Counted from the stretch's first letter, positions 8,238 through 18,048 are shown. The stretch: 64,000 nucleotides of DNA from Alphaproteobacteria bacterium (GCA_033344895.1 JAWPMN010000001.1:124001-188000), one strand, 5' to 3'. The notes: generated by a model from the sequence alone, not told the origin. Program-made: numbers and translations.

Positions 8238-9851
8238 TTAGCCTTCGAACCACCAGCGGCTGCAACCGCGGGCGCCGTCGACCTGCCAGCTCGCGGCGAG
8301 GTTCTCGCCGTGCTTGACGTTCTTGCGACGGGCATAGACGAAGTTCGTGAACATCGGAACGATCGTGCCGCCGTCATCGCGTGCCAGCTGGCACATTTCG
8401 CGATATTGCTCAGCGCGCTTCTGCTGGTCCAGTTCAGCCTTCGCCGCGCGAAGCAGTTCGTTGAACCGCTCATTCTGCCAGCGGCTTTCGTTCCACGCCG
8501 CGTCATCCTTGTAGGCCAGGCTGAACATCACATCCGGCGTCGGGCGCGCGCCCCACTGCACCATGCAGAACGGCTTCTTCAGCCAGACGTCGGAATAGTA
8601 ACCGTCGTTCGGCTCGCGCACGACATTGATGTTGATACCGGCCGCCTTCGCATGTTCCGCGTAGAGGACGCAGAGGTCGACCGCGCCGGAATAGACGCTG
8701 TCCGCCACCGACAGGTTGACGGTCAGGCCTTCCGCACCGGCCTTTTTCAACAGCGACTTCGCCTGATCCGGATCGTAGGTCCGCTGCGGAATGTCGTCCG
8801 GGTGGTAGGGCATGCTGGGCGCGACGTGGAAGTCGTTGCCCGGAATGGCCGTGCCGAACGCGATCTTCTGGACGATCTCCTCGCGGTTCATCGCCAGCTT
8901 GAGGGCATTGCGGACATTGACGTCGTTGAACGGCGCCTGATCGCAATGCATCGGCATGGTGATCGCCGCGGCGCTGGGCACGTTGTCGATTTCGATATTC
9001 GGGTCCCGTTGCAGCAACGCCAGCGTCTTCAGCTCCAGCTGGGTGATCGCGTCGACCTGACCGGTGACCAGTGCCGTCTGACGGGCGTTCGGGTCGTTCA
9101 GAACAGTCATCTCGACGGCGTCAAAATAGGCGCCTTCCAGGTGCCAACCTTCATGGCGCTCCAGCGTGGTGCCGACACCGAACTCATGATTCACGATCTT
9201 GTACGGACCGGTACCGTCGCCGGACTGCCAGTCGATCTTGCCGGTGCCGTCATCTGGGCAGATTGCCAGGTGGTAATCGGTCATCAGCCAAGGCAGGTCG
9301 GCATTGCCTGTCGACAGCTTGATCGTAATCGTGTGATCGCCGTCCTTGGTGATGTCCTCGACATCCTTGAGGAGCGCCGTCGCGGCCGACGTGCTGTCTT
9401 CGCCACGGTGGTGGTTCAGGGATGCAATGACGTCGTCCGCCGTCACGGGCTTGCCGCTGTGGAAGGACGCGCCCTTGACGATCTCGAAGGTCCAGTTCTT
9501 GGCATCCGGCGTGGCGGACCAGGATTCGGCGATGTCGCCGCCGAGGCTGTTGTCCGGATTGATCTGGGTCAGATAGCTGCGATAGGTATGCGCGAGCTGA
9601 ATCATCGAGAAGCTGAGATACGTTCCCGGATCGTGCGAATCCGAGGTGTTGCCGTCATGCGTGCCAAGACGGAAGGTTCCGCCCTTCTGCGGTGCCGCCT
9701 GCGCAACCTTGGACGTCCAGAGACCGGACGCCGTGGAGGCCGCGACCCCAGCCGCGACGGCGAACTGCATGAAGTCGCGACGGGACAGTCGTCCGCGCCG
9801 GGCTTCCTCCGCCATACGGTCGATCAGATCGGTGCTCTTGTTACCAGACAT
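8238..9851 (-). CDS. Dipeptide/oligopeptide ABC transporter substrate-binding protein (family 5)
   Basis: A 537-residue periplasmic binding protein. ATG 9851 is chosen because GGGGG sits a few bases upstream; an upstream in-frame ATG adds only nine residues. The N-terminus carries a Tat signal (RLSRRDFMQFAVAAGVAAS) ending near AQAAPQ. The body matches solute-binding family 5: GGTFRLGTHDG, LAESW-like DIAESWSATPDAKNWTFEI, FHSGKPVTADDVIAS and PYHPDDIPQRTYDPDQAKSLLKKAG. First gene of the leftward Dpp-type operon. The imported compound may be a peptide or another family-5 ligand. Confidence 0.92.
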   Translation of the reverse strand: MSGNKSTDLIDRMAEEARRGRLSRRDFMQFAVAAGVAASTASGLWTSKVAQAAPQKGGTFRLGTHDGNTSDSHDPGTYLSFSMIQLAHTYRSYLTQINPDNSLGGDIAESWSATPDAKNWTFEIVKGASFHSGKPVTADDVIASLNHHRGEDSTSAATALLKDVEDITKDGDHTITIKLSTGNADLPWLMTDYHLAICPDDGTGKIDWQSGDGTGPYKIVNHEFGVGTTLERHEGWHLEGAYFDAVEMTVLNDPNARQTALVTGQVDAITQLELKTLALLQRDPNIEIDNVPSAAAITMPMHCDQAPFNDVNVRNALKLAMNREEIVQKIAFGTAIPGNDFHVAPSMPYHPDDIPQRTYDPDQAKSLLKKAGAEGLTVNLSVADSVYSGAVDLCVLYAEHAKAAGININVVREPNDGYYSDVWLKKPFCMVQWGARPTPDVMFSLAYKDDAAWNESRWQNERFNELLRAAKAELDQQKRAEQYREMCQLARDDGGTIVPMFTNFVYARRKNVKHGENLAASWQVDGARGCSRWWFEG

Positions 9852-10329
9852 GTTACCCCCTTGGATTTTGCGTTTCATAGCGACTGTTGCGCTTGTTGTG
9901 CGACTGAAGATCAGGCCAGAAGTCGTCGAAGTTCGGCCCCCTGTACATCTTCTCCCGTCACGCTCTGTTCGGCATTCTGATGGTTACACCACCCGCCATC
10001 TCTATATGCAGGTCGAAAAGCAATCCGCCGCTATCCCGTTTGGTCGCGAATTCCGTCAAAAAGCGACGCAATACGGCCCAAGAATGGCCAAAATAACCAA
10101 CGAGATCGGGCGAGACGCGGTCAGATTAGAACAGAATCGCTGACCTAGTTCTTGTCCCGACGGTGACTTCCGACACCCTGCTCAAGCATAAGCGTATACA
10201 AAACCGATCGAATGTCCAATGGGGTCACGGAAGTTTTATTATCCAGGCATTGAAGTTTTATTGTCGAAGATGTGTGCTTTTGCCTGAAGCACTGGCCAAT
10301 GGACAGGCCGCCAGAAACCCGACTAATCC
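9852..10329. other. 478-bp non-coding gap with paired direct repeats
   Basis: It lies between the VWA gene stop (10330, leftward) and the peptide binding-protein start (9851, leftward). No credible gene is seen; short frames here overlap or oppose real genes. It is clearly more AT-rich than its neighbours, especially 10180-10275, and must hold the promoter of the peptide transporter operon. The only structured element found is the GAAGTTTTATT pair listed separately. No strong intrinsic terminator for the amide operon was recognised. Confidence 0.6.
10230..10262. repeat. Two direct repeats GAAGTTTTATT, 22-bp period
   Basis: The identical 11-mer GAAGTTTTATT occurs at 10230-10240 and 10252-10262, so starts are 22 bp apart, about two helical turns on the same face of DNA. 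It sits in the AT-rich gap upstream of the peptide transporter operon and looks like a tandem protein-binding site. The binding protein is unknown. Confidence 0.55.
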
Positions 10330-12597
10330 TCAGGAAATCAGCCGGAAGTAGAGCTTCGGCAGGGCATCCGGTAACGCCGTGACCTTGTCGATCTGAAGCA
10401 TGTTCCGGGATCCGAAGATGCGCGTCAGTTGACTGACGCCGGCGCCGGTCAATCCGACACAAAAGACATCCACCCCCAGCCGGGCCATTTCCTGAACGGC
10501 CTTTCGCGCATCTTCGACCAGATACAGCGGGTCCGGGGCGTCGACATCCGACGGTTCCCCATCCGTCACCAACAGAACCAGGCGACGATGGGACGGCTTG
10601 CGTGCAATTTCAGCGGACGCGTGCCGCAAAGCAGCCCCCAGACGGGTCGACAATCCAGGGCGAAGCGCCGCGAGGCGTGCCCGACAGGAATCGTTGAAGC
10701 CTTCCTCGAAGTCTTTCACCCGATAGAACCGGACGTCATCCCGCCCATCGGAACAGAACGCCCGCAGCGCAAACGGATCCCCCACCCCCGACATCGCGTC
10801 GGCCAGCAGTGCAGTCGCCGCACGCTCTATGGCAAAAACGGATTCTGCGGTCCCGGCGACAGTATCCTTTGTCGACTCGGAGATATCGAGCAGCAGCAGT
10901 ACCGACATGTCGCGGTGCAGTCGCGCCGTCACCTCATAGACCCGGCGGTCGGGCTCGGCACCGGCGCGCCGGTCGATGACCGCGCGAATACAGGCATCGA
11001 GATCCAGGCGGTCCCCGTCCGGTTGGCGCCGCAGCCTGACCGGACGACTGACCCGGACACGGTCGACCAAGGCGGCGATCCGGGCCCGTGTGTCGTGGTA
11101 TCGGGACAACAAGCTTTCGATCACGCCGGCGGATGCGGGCCGAAAGCCGTATTCCTGAACCGTAACCCAATCCGGCCGCAGCCGTTCCGCCCGACGGTCC
11201 CATTCAGGATATCGCGCCACGGGGATACCGACATCCGGATCCGGCTCGGCGGGGCGGACAGGGGACGTTTCGGCCCTGTCATCCTCCGGCGAGGCATCCC
11301 TGTCCTGCCTGCCGTCAGCCGCCTCCTGCTGTGTGACGCGGGCGGCAAGCAGGACCTCCTGTTCCTGTTCCTCGGCATTCGGCGGTGGGTCGCCGAAGTC
11401 CCACAATCCTGTTCCATCGTCCCGGTAAGGCGGTTGAACGGCATAGGTCTTGGCATTGAACTGAACACGCATCTGACCAAGGTCGTTCCCCAGCAGATTG
11501 CCGATTTCGCGCGACATCCTTGGGTCCTCTATGTCCGGCAGGCGCTGCTGGAACAAGGACACCCCCTTTCGTACCCATGGACTTGGATCGTCGAACTCCG
11601 GGTCGATCAGGGCCCGCGCGAGGCGGGACATCAGGCCGTCCGCGATGTTCGGTCCCTCCGGTCGGGCCTCATGGAACCGCCGCCACAGCCGGATCAGCCC
11701 CGGATAGCGGCGCCCTGCCAGGGTTTCCACCCGGGCGTCTTCGATCAACGACACCAGCGCGATCTGCATCGGTTTCAGACTTCCGACCGAAAATCGGGTG
11801 CCGGAAAAGGTCAGGTGCGCGCCCATATGCGCTACGGCCGCAAAGTAAAGCAGTCGTTCCTCGTCCTTCGTGTAACCGCCGATCCCATCCGGCAGCCGGA
11901 ACATCGAACCGTCAAAGACAGGTCGGCGAACACTATGCATATCCAGGGGGGCGGACACCGGGCGAATGGTCGGATCGATCTGCCAGAGCGCCACCGTGAA
12001 GGACTTGATGGCGCGCATTGCGGCGTCGAGCCCGCCCGATCCGGCCTCCTGATCCAGAACCCGCCTGGCATGGGGAACCGACATGGCGAAATAGCGTTGC
12101 CGGTCCCGTGACGAAGCGAGGCCGGCGGAGACCCAGGCCGCAAAGCCAGCGACATCGACAGCCGCAAGCAGGCTTTCGATCCTGTCCAGAACGGGCCTCA
12201 ACAGTTGTGGATCTTCCGCGATCACCGCATCCAGCGCCCCAAGCCAGATGTCGAATGCGATCCTCTGCGGCAGCTTGGGCACAGCCTTCGTCGACTGCAC
12301 CAGAAGCAGACGGGCAAGATCCGTTCCATCGGATGTGCAGAGCGCGATTGCGCGCTCGCCCAGATCAAAGGCCGCCGCGGCGGAAACATGGCGCGCACAG
12401 ACCAGCGAGGCATGGACATAACCGGATGCGAGCGATGGACCGGAAACGCTGCACAACCGGTCGAACTGTTCCGTCCAGCGCTCCAGATCCCGGCCGGCGA
12501 ATTGGCGATAGACGGCGGTCCAGGTCGGGCCGCTGATCCTGTCAAAGGCCGCGAGCCGCCTGTCCCGACGGCGGCCCCGATCGCCGATTGGATCCAT
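10330..12597 (-). CDS. VWA-domain protein of the CbbO/NorD family
   Basis: A 755-residue cytosolic protein. The C-terminal von Willebrand factor A domain (about residues 560-755) has an intact MIDAS motif DISES near residue 570 and LLVTDGEPSD further on. An acidic, low-complexity linker (EEQEQEVLLAARV... ASPEDDRAE) precedes it, and the N-terminal two thirds is the helical region typical of CbbO/NorD. These proteins work with a CbbQ/NorQ-type AAA+ ATPase, here encoded 6 bp upstream, as activases or metal-insertion/assembly factors (Rubisco activation, nitric oxide reductase maturation). Neither Rubisco nor nor genes are in the window. The genomic partner is the amidase/amide-transport operon, of which this is the last gene. 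Confidence 0.85.
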   Translation of the reverse strand: MDPIGDRGRRRDRRLAAFDRISGPTWTAVYRQFAGRDLERWTEQFDRLCSVSGPSLASGYVHASLVCARHVSAAAAFDLGERAIALCTSDGTDLARLLLVQSTKAVPKLPQRIAFDIWLGALDAVIAEDPQLLRPVLDRIESLLAAVDVAGFAAWVSAGLASSRDRQRYFAMSVPHARRVLDQEAGSGGLDAAMRAIKSFTVALWQIDPTIRPVSAPLDMHSVRRPVFDGSMFRLPDGIGGYTKDEERLLYFAAVAHMGAHLTFSGTRFSVGSLKPMQIALVSLIEDARVETLAGRRYPGLIRLWRRFHEARPEGPNIADGLMSRLARALIDPEFDDPSPWVRKGVSLFQQRLPDIEDPRMSREIGNLLGNDLGQMRVQFNAKTYAVQPPYRDDGTGLWDFGDPPPNAEEQEQEVLLAARVTQQEAADGRQDRDASPEDDRAETSPVRPAEPDPDVGIPVARYPEWDRRAERLRPDWVTVQEYGFRPASAGVIESLLSRYHDTRARIAALVDRVRVSRPVRLRRQPDGDRLDLDACIRAVIDRRAGAEPDRRVYEVTARLHRDMSVLLLLDISESTKDTVAGTAESVFAIERAATALLADAMSGVGDPFALRAFCSDGRDDVRFYRVKDFEEGFNDSCRARLAALRPGLSTRLGAALRHASAEIARKPSHRRLVLLVTDGEPSDVDAPDPLYLVEDARKAVQEMARLGVDVFCVGLTGAGVSQLTRIFGSRNMLQIDKVTALPDALPKLYFRLIS

Positions 12598-12603
12598 GGC
12601 CGT

Positions 12604-13404
12604 CTATCCGATGCAGGCGGCGACGGTTTCGGTCAGTGCGCCGCGGAGGTCGGGATCGTCGGTGATCGGCAGGATCATGGTAGCGCGGCACGCTTCCGGC
12701 AGCGGAACGCCGCGCCGGATCAGCCTGCCCGCCTGGATCAAGGTGCGCGTCGACGCACCTTCCGAAAGGCCGTGCCCCTTCAGATTGCGCGATCTTTCGG
12801 CGATTGCGACCAGGACACCGGCTGTTTCGGCATCGACATCGGCTTCCCTGGTGACGATTTCGGCCTCGGTGGTCGGTTCGGGATAGGTGAAGTCCAGGGC
12901 CGCGAACCGCTGCTTCGTCGATTCCTTGAGATCCTTCACCACGCTCTGGTAGCCGGGGTTATAGGATATCACGAGCTGAAAATCCGGATGGGCCGGAACC
13001 AGTTCATTCTTCTTTTCGAGCGGCAGCAGGCGGCGTTCGTCCGTCAGGGGGTGGATCACCACGGTCGTGTCCTGCCGCGCCTCGACGATTTCATCCAGGT
13101 AGCAGATGCCGCCATGACGCACCGCCAGGGTCAGCGGTCCGTCATGCCAAACCGTGCCGTCGGCATCCAGCAGGAACCGTCCGACCAGATCCGACGCCGT
13201 CATGTCCTCATGGCATGCGACCGTGATCAGCGGCTTTTTCAGGCGGGCCGCCATGTGTTCCACGAACCGGGTCTTGCCGCAGCCCGTCGGGCCCTTGAGC
13301 ATGACCGGCATGCGCGCATCATACGCCGCCGCAAACAGGTCGATCTCGTTGGCGACGGGCCTGTAATACGGCGTCCCGTCGATCAGATACGCATCCAGTG
13401 GCAT
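12604..13404 (-). CDS. AAA+ ATPase of the CbbQ/NirQ/NorQ (MoxR-like) family
   Basis: A 266-residue protein. Walker A is GPTGCGKT (residues 38-45), Walker B is ICYLDEI (about 100-106), and further family markers are [25 protein letters not shown] and [10 protein letters not shown]. The start is ATG 13404: an AGGAAGAG ribosome site is well placed for it, whereas the GTG nine bases upstream touches that site. It forms a pair with the VWA protein just downstream. It sits 67 bp after amiE, so ATPase and VWA protein are probably co-expressed with the amidase and may help fold, assemble or activate it; that role is inference. Confidence 0.9.
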   Translation of the reverse strand: MPLDAYLIDGTPYYRPVANEIDLFAAAYDARMPVMLKGPTGCGKTRFVEHMAARLKKPLITVACHEDMTASDLVGRFLLDADGTVWHDGPLTLAVRHGGICYLDEIVEARQDTTVVIHPLTDERRLLPLEKKNELVPAHPDFQLVISYNPGYQSVVKDLKESTKQRFAALDFTYPEPTTEAEIVTREADVDAETAGVLVAIAERSRNLKGHGLSEGASTRTLIQAGRLIRRGVPLPEACRATMILPITDDPDLRGALTETVAACIG

Positions 13405-13471
13405 GGGAAACACTCTTCCTAGGGAGGGGACCGGACGGGGCGGAGGGAGTTCACGCCCCGTCCGTTCGGGT

Positions 13472-14512
13472 TCAGCGATGCTTCACGGTGGATTCGTTCG
13501 GAATGCCGTCCATCGGGCATTCCTCCGTTCCTGCCGTGGAGCGCGTCATCGCCTCGACCATTTCGCGGGTACCCTCCGGATCCGTGACCCACTTGCTGTA
13601 GAAGTCATACGGACAGGCGGCCACGCCCTTGTCGCTCTCGCCGGACCCGATCATGCCCGTGTAGCCGCGGTGGACCAGCTTGTAGAGGTGGTTCTGCGAC
13701 TGCATGTTCTTGCGGGCATCGCGGATGAGGGACGTCGACAGTTGCGCGTACTGGATGCCCATATCCTCTTCGCCGCATTCGCCCAGCGTCCGGCCGTCGA
13801 ATCCGATGATCGCCGAATGGCCGAAATAGGAATAGACACCGTCGAAGCCGGCGGCATTGGCCACCGCAACATAGCAGTTGTTTGCCCAGGCCATGGCCTT
13901 GGACATGATCACCTGCTGATCCTTGGCCGGATACATGTAGCCCTGGCAACGGACGATCAGTTCGGCGCCCTTCATCGCGCAGTCGCGCCAGATTTCCGGA
14001 TAGTTGCCATCGTCACAGATGATCAGGCTGATCTTCAGGCCCTTGGGACCCTCCGACACATAGGTGCAATTGCCGGGATACCAGCCCTCAATCGGAACCC
14101 AGGGCATGATCTTGCGGTACTTCTGGACGATCTCACCCTTGTCGTTCATCAGAATCAGCGTGTTGTAGGGCGCCTTGTTCGGATGCTCCTCATGCCGTTC
14201 ACCGGTAAGCGAAAACACACCCCAGACCTTTGCCTTGCGGCAGGCCGCAGCGAAGATTTCCGTCTCCTCGCCCGGGCAGGTCGACGCCGTTTCATACATT
14301 TCCTTCTGGTCGTACATGATGCCGTGGGTGCTGTATTCGGGGAAGATCACCAGATCCATCCCCGGCAGGCCGACCTTCATGCCCTCGATCATGCTCGCTA
14401 TGTTGCGGGCGTTTTCCAGTACCTCCGCCTTAGTGTGCAGGCGGGGCATCTTGTAGTTGACGACAGCGACCCCGACCGTATCGCGGCTGCTGGAAATATC
14501 ACCGTGAAGCAT
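13472..14512 (-). CDS. amiE: Aliphatic amidase
   Basis: A 346-residue nitrilase-superfamily amidase that hydrolyses short aliphatic amides (acetamide, propionamide, acrylamide class) to the acid and ammonia. It follows the Pseudomonas aeruginosa AmiE sequence closely over its whole length. The catalytic residues fall at the same numbers: Glu59 (FPEY), Lys134 (KYRK), Glu142 (PIEGWYP) and nucleophile Cys166 ([13 protein letters not shown]). It lies in an operon with AmiC- and AmiR-type regulators, an Urt/Fmd-type importer and the CbbQ/CbbO-type pair, so amide uptake, hydrolysis and control are encoded together. The related formamidase AmiF is the main alternative, but the N-terminus MLHGDISSS and overall match favour AmiE. 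Confidence 0.95.
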   Translation of the reverse strand: MLHGDISSSRDTVGVAVVNYKMPRLHTKAEVLENARNIASMIEGMKVGLPGMDLVIFPEYSTHGIMYDQKEMYETASTCPGEETEIFAAACRKAKVWGVFSLTGERHEEHPNKAPYNTLILMNDKGEIVQKYRKIMPWVPIEGWYPGNCTYVSEGPKGLKISLIICDDGNYPEIWRDCAMKGAELIVRCQGYMYPAKDQQVIMSKAMAWANNCYVAVANAAGFDGVYSYFGHSAIIGFDGRTLGECGEEDMGIQYAQLSTSLIRDARKNMQSQNHLYKLVHRGYTGMIGSGESDKGVAACPYDFYSKWVTDPEGTREMVEAMTRSTAGTEECPMDGIPNESTVKHR

Positions 14513-14572
14513 TGCGTCCTCCGTTCTTGATGTTTGGTACTCGGTCCGGTCCGGCTGCGCCTGTATCCGCCC

Positions 14573-15271
14573 CTAGACCGCCATGTGCCGCTGGACGAGG
14601 TCGTCCGTAAGTTCGGCGATGGCTCCCGACGCCACGGCGCATCCCTTCTCCATGATCACGAAGGTGTTGCTGGCGCGGCGCGCGAATTCGACGTCCTGTT
14701 CCACCAGCACGATCGCGATCCCGTGCTTGCGGTTCAGGGCGACGATCGATTCCTCGATCTGTTCGACAATGTTCGGCTGGATCCCCTCGGCGGGTTCGTC
14801 GAGAAGGATGATCTTCGGATCGGTCAGCAGGGCCCGCGCAATAGCGAGTTGCTGCTGCTGCCCGCCGGACAGGTTCCCGCCCGCCCGGCCGATATGCTCC
14901 TTCAATGCCGGAAACAGATCGAAGACGATGTCTTCCAGATCCTGCCGGTCCCCCGGACTGCGAGCGAAACCGCCGACCCTGAGATTCTCCATGACGGAGA
15001 AGCGCGGCAGTATCCCCCGCCCCTGCGGGACATAACCGATCCCGGCCCGCGCCCGCATGTGGGTGGCAAGGCCCGTCATCTCCTCGCCGTCCAGCCGGAT
15101 CGACCCGACCGTGCGATCGAGCAGCCCGAGCACGGCGCGCATCAGGGTCGTCTTGCCGACCCCGTTGCGCCCCAGGACACTGACAAATCCGCCGTCCGGG
15201 ACATTGACGCTGACCTGCTGCAGGACGTGGGAGTTTCCGTAAAAGCCGTCCAGGCCGTTGATCTCAAGCAT
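14573..15271 (-). CDS. Amide/urea-type ABC transporter ATP-binding protein (UrtE-like)
   Basis: A 232-residue ATPase of the branched-chain amino acid/urea transporter group (LivF/UrtE). It has Walker A GRNGVGKT, signature LSGGQQQQLAIARAL, and Walker B IILLDEPAEGIQPNIVEQI; the EGIQP wording is typical of UrtE. ATG 15271 (MLEINGLDGFYGN) is chosen over an upstream in-frame Met. It overlaps the UrtD-like gene by 8 bp, so the two ATPases are translationally linked. Fifth gene of the importer set and 60 bp upstream of amiE. Confidence 0.92.
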   Translation of the reverse strand: MLEINGLDGFYGNSHVLQQVSVNVPDGGFVSVLGRNGVGKTTLMRAVLGLLDRTVGSIRLDGEEMTGLATHMRARAGIGYVPQGRGILPRFSVMENLRVGGFARSPGDRQDLEDIVFDLFPALKEHIGRAGGNLSGGQQQQLAIARALLTDPKIILLDEPAEGIQPNIVEQIEESIVALNRKHGIAIVLVEQDVEFARRASNTFVIMEKGCAVASGAIAELTDDLVQRHMAV

Positions 15272-16016
15272 GGCCGATCCCCACTTTTCCCAGATACACT
15301 TCACGTACCTTCTGGTTGTCGCTGATCTCGTCGGCGCGGCCTTCGGCCAGCATGGTTCCCTGATGCATGACCGAGATCACGTCACCGATCTCCTTCACGA
15401 AGCCCATGTCATGTTCGACCACGATGATCGTGTGCCGCCCCTTCAGGCGGTTGCAGATATCCGCGGTCTTTTGGGTTTCCTGGGAAGTCATGCCCGCCGT
15501 CGGCTCGTCCAGCAGGATGAGTTCGCTGTCCTGTGCCAGCAGGAGGGCGATCTCCAGCCACTGTGTCTGTCCGTGAGACAGGTACGACGCCGGCTGATCC
15601 AGGAAATCGACCAGGCCGACGAAATCGGCCAGCTTCTCCAGCCCATCCCGCTCCGGGGCTCGACCGATCCTGACCAGATTGGCAAAGACGCCGGTGCGTT
15701 TGCAGTACGCGACCTCCAGGTTCTCCCGCACCGTCAATTGCTTGAAGACGCTGGGCACCTGAAATTTCCGACCGACTCCGGACCGGGCAATCAGATGTTC
15801 CTCCAACTGTGCCAATTCCTTGCCGCGATACCGGATCGATCCGGATGTCGGCTTGGTCTTGCCGCAGATCAGGTCCAGAGCCGTGGTCTTGCCCGCCCCG
15901 TTGGGCCCGATCAGGCAGCGCAATTCGCCTTTGGCCACCGTCAGGTTGAGGCCGTCCACGGCCCGGAAGCCGTTGAAACTGACCGCGAGGTTTGAAAGTT
16001 CCAGATGCGTGCTCAT
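15264..16016 (-). CDS. Amide/urea-type ABC transporter ATP-binding protein (UrtD-like)
   Basis: A 250-residue ATPase of the LivG/UrtD branch. Walker A is GPNGAGKT, the signature reads LSHGQTQWLEIALLL as in UrtD-type proteins, and Walker B is LILLDEPTAGMT. It overlaps the UrtC-like permease stop by 4 bp and the UrtE-like start by 8 bp. Together the two ATPases should energise import of a short amide or urea-like compound. Confidence 0.92.
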   Translation of the reverse strand: MSTHLELSNLAVSFNGFRAVDGLNLTVAKGELRCLIGPNGAGKTTALDLICGKTKPTSGSIRYRGKELAQLEEHLIARSGVGRKFQVPSVFKQLTVRENLEVAYCKRTGVFANLVRIGRAPERDGLEKLADFVGLVDFLDQPASYLSHGQTQWLEIALLLAQDSELILLDEPTAGMTSQETQKTADICNRLKGRHTIIVVEHDMGFVKEIGDVISVMHQGTMLAEGRADEISDNQKVREVYLGKVGIGHA

Positions 16017-17164
16017 GACCGTTCAGCCGCCCCCTTCTCGGTAAGGACGGAGACATCGGAAACGGTCTCCGTCTGTTGTCTTTCGGAAGGCGCCGCGAGT
16101 CGTCGACGCAGCATTTCGAACAGCCCCGCCAGCCCGTTCGGCAGGAACAGGACGACCAGTACGAAGGCCGCGCCCATGATCAGGGTCCAGGTGTCCAGGA
16201 AGGTTTCGGATTCCGACAGGGTGCCTTCCATGCCGGCGACAAGGATCGCGCCCAGCAATGCGCCCAGCAGGCTCTGCCGGCCGCCGACCGCGCACCAGAT
16301 GACGATGGAAAGGCTGAGCGGCACGCCGAGAAAGGTCGGCGACGCGAACTCCATCACCACGGTGTAGAGCATGCCCGCCACACCGGCGATCCCGGCGGAG
16401 ACCGAGAATGCCAGCACCTTGTACCAGGCAACGTCGTAACCGAAGAACCGCACCCGGTCCTCGTGGTCGCGCACCGCCTGGAGGATCAGCCCGGCCTTGC
16501 TCTTGGTAACGGCCAGCGCCAGGAACAGGCAGACCGTCATGCACACCGCAACCAGGTAATAGGTCGACTTACTATAGGCATCGAATTCGATGCCCAGCAG
16601 TTCCAACTGTGCCAGATCGGTAATTCCGTTGAAGCCGCCGGTGAAGCGCTGCTGGTCGATGATCAGCAGATTGCCGACCACCAGGGTGGCCAGCGTGATG
16701 ATCGCGACATAGACCCCGGTCACCCGTCCCCGGAACATGAACCAGCCCAAGACGACGGCCAGGAAAACGGGGATCAGGACCCCTGCGGCCAAGGCGAAGG
16801 ACATCGAATGGAAGGGCTGCCAGAACCATGGCAGGGTTTCGACATTGTTCCAGACCATGAAGTCTGGCAGGCCGCCTTCCCCGGTATGGACCGGGACCGT
16901 GCGCAGTTTCAGCGCCATGGCCATGCAATAAGACCCGACGCCGAAGCTGAGCGCCTGACCCAGATTGAGGATCCCGGCATAGCCCCAGGACAGGCTGAGC
17001 GCCATGGCCGCCATGCCGAGCACGAGGTATCGCGCGTAGCGGTTCAGCAGGAAGTCGTTGTCCAGGACCAGCGGGAACAGGAAGATCGCGATGCAGACAA
17101 TGGCGTAGACCGTGATCTGGACCGCCGTCCGGTTGCCGAGGAACTGTGTGAATGCGTTAGACAT
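16013..17164 (-). CDS. Amide/urea-type ABC transporter permease (UrtC-like)
   Basis: A 383-residue inner-membrane permease of the LivM/UrtC family with about ten hydrophobic segments and the conserved LSLSWGYAGILNLGQALSFGVGSYCMAM-type region near residues 55-80. ATG 17164 (MSNAFTQFLG) is chosen because the longer frame overlaps the upstream gene and is not hydrophobic. It starts 14 bp after the UrtB-like permease. The C-terminal tail after LFEMLRRRL is short and polar. Confidence 0.9.
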   Translation of the reverse strand: MSNAFTQFLGNRTAVQITVYAIVCIAIFLFPLVLDNDFLLNRYARYLVLGMAAMALSLSWGYAGILNLGQALSFGVGSYCMAMALKLRTVPVHTGEGGLPDFMVWNNVETLPWFWQPFHSMSFALAAGVLIPVFLAVVLGWFMFRGRVTGVYVAIITLATLVVGNLLIIDQQRFTGGFNGITDLAQLELLGIEFDAYSKSTYYLVAVCMTVCLFLALAVTKSKAGLILQAVRDHEDRVRFFGYDVAWYKVLAFSVSAGIAGVAGMLYTVVMEFASPTFLGVPLSLSIVIWCAVGGRQSLLGALLGAILVAGMEGTLSESETFLDTWTLIMGAAFVLVVLFLPNGLAGLFEMLRRRLAAPSERQQTETVSDVSVLTEKGAAERS

Positions 17165-17178
17165 ATTGGCGCCTCCTC

Positions 17179-18048
17179 TCACGACCGGATACGGGAGACG
17201 AACAGGCCCTGGGGCCGGAAACGGATCAGCACGATGATCGCCAGCAGCACCAGCGCCTTCGCGATCGTGTCGTTCCACAGATAGGCCAGACCGCCGGTCA
17301 GCTCGCCCAGCATCAGGGCACTGGCGACCGTGCCGAACAGGCTCTGCACCCCGCCCAGGACGACGACGAAAAACGCGTCGACGACATAGGTCGTCCCCAT
17401 TTCAGGCGAGACGCTCTTCAACGGTGCGACCAGCGCGCCCGCCAGGCCGGCGAGACCGGCCCCGTAGGCGAAAGTCAGGCTGTAGACCTTGTCGGCGTCG
17501 ATCCCGAAACAGGAGGCGACGCTGCGGTCCTGAACCACGGCACGCAGTTTGGTGCCGAAAGTCGTCCGGAACATCAGATACCAGGTCACCGCGAACAGCG
17601 CGGCGACAAAGACGAAGATGAACACGCGATAGCCGGGCACATCGACCCCCAGTATGCCGACGGTGCCGGTCAGGAGTGAGGGCATTTCGACGTAGCGCAG
17701 TTCTCCACCGGCCGAGAGGCGGATGGCCTGCTGCAGCATGACGCCGAGACCCCAGGTCGCCAGGATCGTGTCCAGCGTTCGTGTATAGAGGAAGCGGATC
17801 ACCCCGCGTTCCACCAGCCAGCCCAGGGCGCCCACGCCCAGAAAGACGACGATGAGGCTTGGCAGAAGGCCGACACCGAAGAAGGCGTTCATCGCCCAGG
17901 CACCATAGGCACCCAGCATCACGAATTCGCCATGCGCCATGTTGATGACGCCCATCGACCCGTAGATGATCGCGAGACCGAGCGCGATCAGCAGCAGGAT
18001 CGACCCGATGCTGAGCCCGGTCATGATTTGTTGAAGAAAGAATTCCAT
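17179..18048 (-). CDS. Amide/urea-type ABC transporter permease (UrtB-like, short form)
   Basis: A 289-residue LivH/UrtB-family permease (GLAIIYGSMGVINMAHGEFVMLGAYGAW near residues 20-50; RTLDTILATWGLGVMLQQ; VVLGGVQSLFGTVASALMLG). True UrtB proteins of urea transporters are usually about 500 residues with a long extra N-terminal domain, which is absent here; this fits the amide (Fmd-like) branch better. ATG 18048 is chosen because the first helix follows directly. It lies 70 bp after the binding-protein gene. Confidence 0.9.
   Translation of the reverse strand: MEFFLQQIMTGLSIGSILLLIALGLAIIYGSMGVINMAHGEFVMLGAYGAWAMNAFFGVGLLPSLIVVFLGVGALGWLVERGVIRFLYTRTLDTILATWGLGVMLQQAIRLSAGGELRYVEMPSLLTGTVGILGVDVPGYRVFIFVFVAALFAVTWYLMFRTTFGTKLRAVVQDRSVASCFGIDADKVYSLTFAYGAGLAGLAGALVAPLKSVSPEMGTTYVVDAFFVVVLGGVQSLFGTVASALMLGELTGGLAYLWNDTIAKALVLLAIIVLIRFRPQGLFVSRIRS

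Noticed and set aside
8043-9980. 645-codon open frame on the + strand opposite the peptide binding protein
   Set aside because: Antisense shadow of a clear family-5 solute-binding protein; composition is typical of a reverse-frame translation.
10429-12111. 560-codon open frame on the + strand opposite the VWA gene
   Set aside because: The minus-strand frame encodes intact MIDAS and CbbO/NorD features; the opposite frame has none.
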